DNA of 6,771 nt, from contig DASPTB010000112.1 of assembly GCA_035623615.1 (NCBI GenBank), positions 1-6,771 of the forward strand. The letters are read 5' to 3'. The DNA comes from DASPTB01 sp035623615. GTDB taxonomy: Bacteria > Actinomycetota > UBA4738. Every line of letters starts with the position of its first letter. Position 1 is the stretch's first letter. Shown piece by piece: positions 1 to 6,581 of this stretch. The notes beneath the pieces are model-generated. The model made no database searches. It saw only the letters and a program-made list of their open reading frames with translations, and was not told the DNA's origin. Position numbers and translations under genes: made by a program.

Positions 1-221
1 CCGATCATGATCCATCCGATCGCGTTGTCCGGTCGGCGTGAGGCGATGAGCGCACCGACGATCGAGAAGCCGATGCCGGCGCACACCGAGATGCCGGTGC
101 TCGTGATGAGCAGGTTCGGGCTCCGCGGGACGGTGACGACGAGGACGAGGATCGCGACGGCGCCGGCCGCCGCGAGCAGACCGAGCGTCCATGCGAGGAT
201 CACGGACGGGAGGTGACTCAT
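1..221 (-). CDS. Sensor histidine kinase, N-terminal membrane fragment (gene 5 of array; 3' end outside window)
   Basis: This reading frame begins at ATG inside the gene 4 stop (ATGA overlap, 221-218) and runs off the window after 73 complete codons. The protein begins MSHLPSVILAW. It has two clear hydrophobic segments (about residues 7-31 and 41-61), then SRRPDNAIGWIMI. That last piece matches the loop and third membrane segment of genes 4 (QPRNTIGWLL) and 2 (GNRIGWLL), so the fragment is the start of another paralogue. No good Shine-Dalgarno is visible upstream, so translation probably depends on ribosomes finishing gene 4. Membership in the same kinase family is inferred from this motif, the topology and the position. 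The catalytic part is not visible, so it cannot be said whether it is an active kinase. Confidence 0.8.
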   Translation of the reverse strand, partial: MSHLPSVILAWTLGLLAAAGAVAILVLVVTVPRSPNLLITSTGISVCAGIGFSIVGALIASRRPDNAIGWIMI

Positions 222-2338
222 GCCAGCTGCCGTTCGCCCACGGGCACGTGTCCCGTCACCGTCGTCCCCTCGCCGGGCGCCGAGACCACCTCGAGCGCGC
301 CGCCGAGCGCGTCGAGCCGGTCCCGCATCGCCTGCAGCCCGCTTCCCTCGCCGGTGGTCTCCGGGTCGAAGCCGCCGCCGTCGTCGGTCACCTGGAATCG
401 GAGGTCGCCGTTCGCGGCGGAGAGCCGCACGGACGCCCTGACCGCCCCCGCGTGTCCGGCGACGTTCTGCAGCGCCTCCAGGGCGCAGAAGTACAGTGTC
501 GCCTCGACCTCCTCCGAGTAGCGGCCGACGCCGTCCGCGTCGACGGCGACGGGAACGGCGGACTTCCGAGCCTGTGCCTCCAGAGCTGCCGGCAGACCCT
601 TGTCGGCAAGCAACGGCGGGTAGATACCGCGGGCGACCTCCCGCAGGTTCTCCAGAGCCTGCTGCGTGCGCGCGCGGGCGTCCTCCAGCAGCGCCGCCGA
701 TCTCTGAGCGCCCGCCGTGCCTGCCAGCGACGAAGCGAGCTTGGCTCGTATCGCCAGGGCGACGAGCTGCTGCTGGGCGCCGTCGTGGATGTTGCGCTCC
801 AGCGCGCGCCGCTCCCGGTCCTGGGCGGCAACCAGGCGCGCGCGAGACGCCTTGAGGTCCTCGATGAGCTGCACGTTGCGAAGGACGTGACCCGTCTGCG
901 ACGCGAAGTCCCGGATCAACTCCCGCTTCGGCGGTGTCAAGGGGTCGGCGGGCGCCATCCGCACGGTCACCTCGCCGAGCGTCGTCCCCTGATACACGAC
1001 GGGGAATCCCGCAACGCCCGGGCCGTCCGCGTCCGCGCGTGCCGGGACGCGCGCGAGCGTCCGGGAGGCGGGAGATGGGAAGGAGGCGACCGGCACCAGA
1101 TCGGTGCCCAGCCGGAGCCAGATGCCCGCCTCCGTCGCTCCGGTTCCCTCGGCCAGCAGGCGGGCCATGTGCGGCAGGACATCCTCGGTCGAGAACGCGT
1201 CCCCCATCCGCTCGGACAGCCCCGCGAGCACCTCGTAGGGGGTGGCACGCTTGCCGTAGACGAGGCGATCCGCAAAGCGCCGCGCCCGGTCTCGCGCCGG
1301 CTGGAAGAGGATGGCCATCGCCACGGCAGCGACCAGCGAGAGCTGCGTGCTGCCGCGCAGCCCTGCGGCGGTGCCGATGCCCGCCACGATGACCGCGTAG
1401 ACGGCGGTCACGAACAGCGCCAGTGCGCCGACGACCACCGTCTTGCGCACGACGATGTCGAGGTCGTACAGGTGATACCTGAGGATGGCGACCGCACACG
1501 CGACGGGGATGCCGATCGCCAGCGTGAAGAACATCGAAGAGAACAACAGGTTCCCCACGAGGTTGCCGATGCCGTTGTCGCCGAGGATCGGCCCGAGCAC
1601 GGCCGCCAGGGCGAGCTGCACCAGGAATGCGACGCCGACCAGGGCCAACCACTTGATCTGCTGTCGCTCGTCCCCCCGCCGGGTCCGGAAGCGAACGACC
1701 AGGGAAGCACCGGTGAGGAAGGCGGCCGCCACGCTCACGAGCCCGGCGAGGATGGTCACCGTGTGCAGGGGGCCGGCGAGCGCGCTCACCCCCAGTGGGT
1801 TGGTCACGTCGATCGAATTCAGGTACGCGAAGGCGCCCGTCATCCTGCCCGGCGTGAGCGCGAAGGCGATCGTGGTCAGCGCCGGCGCGCCGATCGCGAT
1901 CCACAGGACAGGACGCCAGCGCCGCGACGGGATGCGGCCGTCCGGGAAGAGCAGGAACAATGGGATGAACATGCACAGGGTCGGAACGATCGCCCATCGG
2001 TCGATCCACGCGGCGAATCTCCCAAGCGGGACGGTCCCGTGGCGGGTCACGAGCGCGAACGTCGCGTAGTCGCCGACGAAGAACGCGAACGAGGCCATCA
2101 TCGGGATCGCGATCAGCAGCCATCCGATCGTGTTGCGGGGCTGGTTGACGACGATCAGGTACCCCGCCGCCGCGAAGACGATCACGCAGACGAACGCGGA
2201 GACGGTGAGGACAACGTCGAGCACGCCCTGCTCGGCGATCGTTCCCGTGACGATCCCGAGCACGATGTGGCCGGCCTCGAAGAGGACGGACGCCGCGATG
2301 AGCGAAATCGCGAGCCGTTTCGACGCAGCCGCACTCAC
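218..2338 (-). CDS. Membrane GAF-domain sensor histidine kinase, canonical catalytic motifs (gene 4 of array)
   Basis: The 706-residue protein starts at GTG, overlapping the gene 3 stop as GTGA. GGAGAG lies eight bases upstream. It has about ten hydrophobic segments (near residues 9-30, 39-64, 70-90, 113-131, 142-161, 190-215, 228-252, 259-286, 299-322, 330-346). Cytosolic loops contain RIPSRRWR and RRGDERQQIKW; an outside loop contains NPLGV (180-184). LVYGKRATPYE (359-369) leads into a GAF-like region (about 370-490), which has no Cys to suggest a bound chromophore or metal. The linker AQDRERRALER runs into the HisKA_3 helix with H518 in NIHDGAQQQL; the full HDxxxQ motif implies both kinase and phosphatase ability. 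The GHKL domain has N box EALQN (621-625), G1 DDGGG (652-656), G2 GSGLQ (665-669) and GEGTT. This is the only complete kinase in the window with every expected catalytic residue. It is expected to autophosphorylate and signal to a NarL/LuxR-type response regulator, which is not in the window. The ligand is unknown. Confidence 0.93.
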   Translation of the reverse strand: MSAAASKRLAISLIAASVLFEAGHIVLGIVTGTIAEQGVLDVVLTVSAFVCVIVFAAAGYLIVVNQPRNTIGWLLIAIPMMASFAFFVGDYATFALVTRHGTVPLGRFAAWIDRWAIVPTLCMFIPLFLLFPDGRIPSRRWRPVLWIAIGAPALTTIAFALTPGRMTGAFAYLNSIDVTNPLGVSALAGPLHTVTILAGLVSVAAAFLTGASLVVRFRTRRGDERQQIKWLALVGVAFLVQLALAAVLGPILGDNGIGNLVGNLLFSSMFFTLAIGIPVACAVAILRYHLYDLDIVVRKTVVVGALALFVTAVYAVIVAGIGTAAGLRGSTQLSLVAAVAMAILFQPARDRARRFADRLVYGKRATPYEVLAGLSERMGDAFSTEDVLPHMARLLAEGTGATEAGIWLRLGTDLVPVASFPSPASRTLARVPARADADGPGVAGFPVVYQGTTLGEVTVRMAPADPLTPPKRELIRDFASQTGHVLRNVQLIEDLKASRARLVAAQDRERRALERNIHDGAQQQLVALAIRAKLASSLAGTAGAQRSAALLEDARARTQQALENLREVARGIYPPLLADKGLPAALEAQARKSAVPVAVDADGVGRYSEEVEATLYFCALEALQNVAGHAGAVRASVRLSAANGDLRFQVTDDGGGFDPETTGEGSGLQAMRDRLDALGGALEVVSAPGEGTTVTGHVPVGERQLA
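770..787 (-). other. H box of gene 4: canonical HDGAQQ
   Basis: Codons 518-523 read His-Asp-Gly-Ala-Gln-Gln, the HDxxxQ motif of HisKA_3 kinases. The His (CAC, 787-785) is the expected phosphoacceptor. In this family the neighbouring Asp assists phosphotransfer and the Gln at +5 is needed for phosphatase activity. It serves as the reference for the altered sites in genes 2 and 3. Confidence 0.92.
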
Positions 2339-4479
2339 TGGGCCGGCTCTCCGGACGCGGAGGCGAGCGCGAGAGAGCGTGCTTCACTGGGGCTTGCGTG
2401 CGGCAGGGGGACCGTTCCGATCACGGTCGTCCCCTCGCCCGGCGCCGAGCGAACCTCCAGCGAGCCGCCGACGGTCGAGAGCCGGTCGGAGATTCCCTGC
2501 AGTCCCGTCCCGTACCCCGCGACGGCCGGGTCGAACCCCCGGCCGTCGTCGCGAACCTCGAACGCGACTGCCCCGTCACCGGTGGCGACCCGCACCCACA
2601 CCATCGAGGGATCCGCGTACTTGGATGCGTTCTGCAGCGCCTCCAGCGCGCAGAAGTAGACGGTGGCCTCGATCTCGATCGGGAACCGAGCTGCCACGTC
2701 CCCGTCGACCACGACCGGCACCGGCGACGTGCCGGCCTGCGCCTCGAGCGCTCTGACGATGCCTTCCTGTTCGAGGACCGCCGGATATACGCCCCGGGCG
2801 AGGTCGCGCAGGTTCTCGAGGGCGCTGCGCGCGTCCGTTCGGAGGTCGTGCACCGCGTGCGCGATCGGCGCCGCACCTTCGGCGGCGGCGACGGCTTCCG
2901 TCTCCTCGAGGCTCTGGTCCAGCCCGACCAGGTGGCGCTCCGCTCCGTCTCGCAGGACCCGCTGGATGCGTCTGCGTTCCTGGTCCTGCGCCGAGACGAT
3001 GCGCTGGCGCGAGGCGCGCAGGTCCTCGACCAGGCCCACGTTGCGAAGCACGAGGCCGGCCTGCGCGGCCAGGTCGCGAACGAGCTTGGTCCTCGGCTCC
3101 GTCAGAGGATCCGCGGGATCCTCGTCGAGCGCGATCGCGCCGAGCAGCGCTCCGCCGTGCCGCACGGGAAAGAGCCGGGTCGCCTCGATCTCCGGCAGCT
3201 CGTCCCGCCCGGCCGGAATCGGCTCGGGAGTCCCGTCTTCCTCGGGCCACGACGCGGACGGGACGAAGGTCGACCCCACGCGGAGCCACACGCGAACGCG
3301 TCGCGATCCGGTTCCCCGCCCCACGACCTCGGCGATCCGAGGCAGGATCTCGTCGGTCGCGCCCGTTCCTGCCGCCTGCTGCGAGAACTCCGTCAGCACC
3401 TCGTACGGCGTGGCGCGCTTGCCGTACACGAGGCGGTCCGCCAGCTGCCGCGCCCGCTCCCGCACGGGCTGGAACGCAACGGCGACGACGATCGCGGCTC
3501 CGAACGCGAGGGCAGGAGTGTGCGCGCCGGCCAGCGTGCCCAGGCCCGCCACGACCGCCGCGTAAACGAGCGTCACGAACAGCGCCAGGAGACCGAACAC
3601 CAGGGTCTTGCGGATCACGACGTCGATGTCGTACAGGCGATAGCGGAGGATCGCGACGGCGATCGAGGAGACCAGGGCGATCGGCACGATCGTCCAGGCG
3701 GCGTTGAGGACCCACGAGTCCCAGGAACTGGGAAGCAGCCCCGGAACGATCCAGAGCAGGAGCGGACCCACGACGGCCACGTACACGAACCACTTGAGCT
3801 GCTCGCGCTCGTCGCCGCGGCTGCGGATGAGGCGGACGACCAGTTGCGCCACGGCGCCGCCGATGGCGAGGAAGGTGACGGCGTCTCCGAGCGCGACCAG
3901 GGCGGCCAGCGCGGGGGTGGGGTGGTCGATGCCGACGGGGTTGTGGATCGTGTCGAGGTTGCTGTTGAAGGTGGGCCCGCCGAACGCCGTCACACCGAAT
4001 GCCGTGACCCCGGCGATCGCCACCGCCCACCAGAGCCACCGCCACCGGGGCGAGAGCAGGTGTCCGGTCGGGTACGCGACGAGGACGACGAGGATCGCGA
4101 AAACCGCACCCGCCTGCAGGACGCTGGAGACCCACGCGGCGGCCCCGGTCAGGGGCAGCGGCTCGACGCGGCCGAACGTCGAGTACGTCGCGTATTCGCC
4201 CAGCGCGATCATTCCGCTCATGGCCACTCCGATCCCCAGCAGCAGGCGCCCGACGGTCTCGGCCGGCCGCCGCAGGCAGATCAAGCAGCCGACCGCGAGC
4301 GTCGGGGCGGCAACGAGGAGCAGCGGCCATGGGTAGGCGGGAGCGGGGCGGACGGCGAGCATCATGACGGCGGTGCCGATCAGGAGCGCCGTGCCCGCGC
4401 AGACGAGGCCGGCCACGACCGCGGTCCAGCGCTTGGATGCCGGGCGGGCAGCGGCGCGTTCTTCCGCGGCGACGCTCAT
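2335..4479 (-). CDS. Membrane GAF-domain histidine-kinase-like protein lacking the phosphoacceptor His (gene 3 of array)
   Basis: The 714-residue protein starts at ATG inside the stop of gene 2 (ATGA overlap). The ribosome site is weak (only GAG eight bases upstream), so coupling probably matters. A cytosolic Ala/Arg-rich leader of about 18 residues precedes about ten membrane segments (near 19-43, 50-69, 75-97, 113-135, 146-167, 190-216, 228-249, 256-278, 291-315, 322-337). Next come LVYGKRATPYE (350-360), a GAF-like region (about 361-485), a linker helix, a HisKA_3-like helix and a GHKL ATPase domain. The ATPase motifs look complete: N box EALQN (613-617), G1 DDGRG (643-647), G2 GTGLQG (657-662) and the closing GEGTT (681-685). 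The phosphoacceptor position reads VLRDGAERHL: residue 510 is Arg (CGA) where the family has His, and the HDxxxQ glutamine is also Arg (515). It therefore cannot autophosphorylate at the usual site. It may be a pseudokinase or a trans-acting partner of a neighbour (inference). A 20-odd-residue Ala/Ser-rich tail follows the ATPase fold. Confidence 0.9.
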   Translation of the reverse strand: MSVAAEERAAARPASKRWTAVVAGLVCAGTALLIGTAVMMLAVRPAPAYPWPLLLVAAPTLAVGCLICLRRPAETVGRLLLGIGVAMSGMIALGEYATYSTFGRVEPLPLTGAAAWVSSVLQAGAVFAILVVLVAYPTGHLLSPRWRWLWWAVAIAGVTAFGVTAFGGPTFNSNLDTIHNPVGIDHPTPALAALVALGDAVTFLAIGGAVAQLVVRLIRSRGDEREQLKWFVYVAVVGPLLLWIVPGLLPSSWDSWVLNAAWTIVPIALVSSIAVAILRYRLYDIDVVIRKTLVFGLLALFVTLVYAAVVAGLGTLAGAHTPALAFGAAIVVAVAFQPVRERARQLADRLVYGKRATPYEVLTEFSQQAAGTGATDEILPRIAEVVGRGTGSRRVRVWLRVGSTFVPSASWPEEDGTPEPIPAGRDELPEIEATRLFPVRHGGALLGAIALDEDPADPLTEPRTKLVRDLAAQAGLVLRNVGLVEDLRASRQRIVSAQDQERRRIQRVLRDGAERHLVGLDQSLEETEAVAAAEGAAPIAHAVHDLRTDARSALENLRDLARGVYPAVLEQEGIVRALEAQAGTSPVPVVVDGDVAARFPIEIEATVYFCALEALQNASKYADPSMVWVRVATGDGAVAFEVRDDGRGFDPAVAGYGTGLQGISDRLSTVGGSLEVRSAPGEGTTVIGTVPLPHASPSEARSLALASASGEPAQ
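2347..2352 (-). promoter_or_regulatory. Ribosome binding site of gene 4 (GGAGAG)
   Basis: GGAGAG lies in the last codons of gene 3, eight bases before the GTG at 2338, and supports that start. Genes 3 and 5, which start with ATG, have only weak or no such sites. Confidence 0.65.
2495..2518 (-). repeat. 24-base exact repeat, G2-box copy in gene 3
   Basis: Partner of 6693-6716 in gene 1, in the same reading frame and at the same place in the ATPase domain. The corresponding segments of genes 2 and 4 differ in both bases and residues (GFGPSLQA and GEGSGLQA). Confidence 0.85.
2935..2952 (-). other. Altered H box of gene 3: RDGAER, no phosphoacceptor His
   Basis: Codons 510-515 read Arg-Asp-Gly-Ala-Glu-Arg. 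They are flanked by the usual ERRRIQR upstream helix and the downstream LVGL, so the alignment to HDGAQQ is unambiguous. The Arg codon is CGA (2952-2950), two base changes from either His codon, so a single base-call error does not explain it. Confidence 0.93.
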
Positions 4480-6581
4480 GGCGCGGACTCGAGCGCTCGA
4501 GCCGGGAGCCGGCCCGTGATCGTCGTTCCGGCGCCGAGCTGCGTGTGCACGACGAGCGTCCCGTCCAGCGCCTCGAGGCGGTCGCTCATCGCCTGCAGGC
4601 TTGGCCCGAACCCGGTCGTGGCGGGGTCGAAGCCGCCTCCGTTGTCGGCGACCTCGAACGACAGGTCCCTGTTCGAGGCGCTCAGCCGGATGCGAGCCGA
4701 CGAGGCATCCGCGTAACGGGCGACGTTCTGCAGCGCCTGGACCGCGCAGAAGTACACGGTCGACTCGACCTCCTGCGCGTAGCGTGCGACACCGTCGGAC
4801 TCCACGCCGATCGGGAGAGGCGACTTGCGCGCCTGCCCTTCGAGTGCCGCCGTGAGTCCCTTGTCGGCAAGGAGCGGTGGATAGATCCCGCGCGCGACCT
4901 CGCGGAGGCTCTCCAGGGCGGTGGTCGCCGTGGTTTGGACGCCCTGCAGAAGCTCCCGAGCGGCAGCCTCGTCCCGGTCCAGCGCGGCGGACACGTGGTC
5001 GAGCGCCGCCGACACCTCGGCCAGGTTCCGTTCGGCGCCCTCGTGGATGCGCCGCTCGACGCGCCGGCGTTCATCGTCCCGCGCGGTGACCAATCGGTGC
5101 CGGGACGCGCGAATATCCTCGAGCCTCGCCACGAGCTGGTCGGTCAGCCCGACGTTGCGTAGGACGGGGCCGGCCTGGGCGGCGAGGTCGGCGATGAGCT
5201 TGTCCTCCAGGGGCGTGACGGCCTCGCCGCGTTTCTTCGCGATCGACAGCGCCCCCAGAAGCCCCTCGTCGTGCAGGACGGCGACGACGCGGTCCGCTCC
5301 GGCGATCGTGGGAAGGTCGCCGTCTCGGATCGCCGTGGTTTCGCATGACGAGGCGTCCGCCGGCCACGACGCGGCGGCGTGCAGCTCGTCGCCGTCGCGC
5401 AGCCACACGTCCGCCCGGGACGCGCCCGTCGCCTCCGCCAGGACTTTGGCCATCCGCGGCAGGAGATCCTCGGTCGCGTAGGTCGAGGACATGCGATCCG
5501 ACAGCGCCGACAGCGCCTCGTACGGCGTTGCCCGCTTTCCGTAGACGAGACGGTTGGCGAAGCGCTGCACGCGCTCCCGGACCGGCTGGAAGGCCAGAGC
5601 GACGACCGCCGTCGCCAGGATGGACAGGCCCAGGTTGGGCTTGCCCTCCGAGTTCACCAGCGCGCCGATCCCCACCACGATCGCCACGTAAACGGCCGTG
5701 ATGAACACGGCGAGCGCCGCGTACACGACGGTTCTTCGGATGACGACGTCGATGTCGTAGAGGTGGTGCTTGAGAATCGCAAGTCCCACCGCTGCCGGGA
5801 TGCCGATGACGAAGCAGAGGAGAAAGCCGCCCCACAGGATCGCGGCGGCGATTCCCGCAGCGACGCCGTTCAGCTTGCTCGCGGGAACGATTGCGACCGT
5901 CAGTCCCGACAGCAGCAGAAGCCCCACTCCGACGATACCGACGTAGGCCAGCCACCGGATCTGCTCGCGCTCGTCCCCCGTGGCTCGCCGGGACCGAACG
6001 GTGACGGCCACGATGCTGGCGATGCCGGACGCGAGCAGCCCCCAGGAGCCGATCCAGACGATCGCCTCCGTGATCGAACGCGGGCCGATGCCGATGGGGT
6101 TCGTCAGGGAGGTCGGGTTGTTCGTGTCCATCGAGCCGGCCCGGAACACGAGCCCGAGAATCGAGCAGGCCGCCGAGGCGAGCAGGACCCACAGAGCGAC
6201 CCTCCACCGACGGGAGGGGAGGCGGGCGGTCGGGTAGACGAGGATCATGAGGATGATCGCCGCTGCCGCGACCGAGTCGGCGACCTGATTGGTGAGGGCG
6301 GCCCACGCGGCGCCGGGCAGCGGCGCGGCCGCGATGGAGGAGCGGTACAGGTACGCCTCGGAGAGGGATTCCGCCAGCGCGGACACGGCGACCAGTTGCA
6401 GCAGCCATCCGATGCGGTTGCCCGTCCGTCTGGCGATGACGGCGCCGACTCCCGCGTACACGAGGGTCGTGAGGGGGACCGGTCCCTGATCGGGCCAGCT
6501 GATGGCGGACGCGAGCACGCTCAGCGCGGCGATCACGATGAACACGATGAGAGGAAGGACGGGCCGTCGCGCGGCACTCAC
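4476..6581 (-). CDS. Membrane GAF-domain sensor histidine kinase with degenerate catalytic motifs (gene 2 of array)
   Basis: The 701-residue protein starts at GTG. The start is supported by an AGGAG eight bases upstream and by the GTGA overlap with gene 1. About ten hydrophobic segments (near residues 9-27, 36-52, 57-77, 97-116, 126-146, 171-195, 208-231, 239-270, 282-308, 316-332) fit an N-in/C-in topology with basic cytosolic loops. Then come LVYGKRATPYE (345-355), a GAF-like region (about 356-480), a coiled-coil linker, a HisKA_3 helix with H513 in RIHEGAERNL, and a GHKL ATPase domain (about 600-695). Family knowledge says such proteins phosphorylate the His and pass the phosphate to a LuxR-type response regulator. 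The motifs here are unusual: HE...R (513-518) replaces HD...Q; the N box is AVQALQN, with Q615 where the family has Glu; G1 is DNGGG (646-650); and G2 reads GPSLQ (659-663), losing the second Gly of GxG. Autokinase activity may be weak and phosphatase activity lost (inference). The stop overlaps gene 3 by ATGA. Confidence 0.9.
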   Translation of the reverse strand: MSAARRPVLPLIVFIVIAALSVLASAISWPDQGPVPLTTLVYAGVGAVIARRTGNRIGWLLQLVAVSALAESLSEAYLYRSSIAAAPLPGAAWAALTNQVADSVAAAAIILMILVYPTARLPSRRWRVALWVLLASAACSILGLVFRAGSMDTNNPTSLTNPIGIGPRSITEAIVWIGSWGLLASGIASIVAVTVRSRRATGDEREQIRWLAYVGIVGVGLLLLSGLTVAIVPASKLNGVAAGIAAAILWGGFLLCFVIGIPAAVGLAILKHHLYDIDVVIRRTVVYAALAVFITAVYVAIVVGIGALVNSEGKPNLGLSILATAVVALAFQPVRERVQRFANRLVYGKRATPYEALSALSDRMSSTYATEDLLPRMAKVLAEATGASRADVWLRDGDELHAAASWPADASSCETTAIRDGDLPTIAGADRVVAVLHDEGLLGALSIAKKRGEAVTPLEDKLIADLAAQAGPVLRNVGLTDQLVARLEDIRASRHRLVTARDDERRRVERRIHEGAERNLAEVSAALDHVSAALDRDEAAARELLQGVQTTATTALESLREVARGIYPPLLADKGLTAALEGQARKSPLPIGVESDGVARYAQEVESTVYFCAVQALQNVARYADASSARIRLSASNRDLSFEVADNGGGFDPATTGFGPSLQAMSDRLEALDGTLVVHTQLGAGTTITGRLPARALESAP
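5028..5045 (-). other. Altered H box of gene 2: HEGAER
   Basis: Codons 513-518 read His-Glu-Gly-Ala-Glu-Arg. The His (CAC, 5045-5043) is kept, Asp is replaced by Glu, and the Gln expected at +5 for phosphatase function is Arg. The surrounding ERRRVER and the later EVARGIYPPLLADKGL block confirm the register. Confidence 0.9.

Noticed and set aside
191..2659. 822-codon open frame on the plus strand
   Set aside because: It lies antisense to gene 4 and the end of gene 3. It is very rich in Arg, Asp, Glu and Gly with no recognisable domain, and is expected from GC-rich codon use on the opposite strand. The minus-strand frames have clear kinase motifs.
2932..2934. His516 of gene 3 as a replacement phosphoacceptor
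   Set aside because: It lies six residues after the Arg, so it would not occupy the same face of the helix, and it is not part of any known motif. Possible, but nothing in the sequence supports it.
2576..4330. 584-codon minus-strand frame overlapping gene 3, and a similar 445-codon frame at 5071-6408 over gene 2
   Set aside because: They are frame-shifted shadows: Arg/Gly/Pro-rich translations without membrane or catalytic motifs, contained inside genes that do have them.
2335..4479. Gene 3 as a pseudogene
   Set aside because: The frame is open for 714 codons, both ends make exact 4-base overlaps, and the ATPase motifs, GAF-like region and membrane segments are preserved. Loss of one His alone does not show decay.
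2398..4716. 772-codon open frame on the plus strand
   Set aside because: It is antisense to gene 3 and part of gene 2, with the same charged low-complexity composition. Its resemblance to the other antisense frame arises because both oppose paralogous genes.
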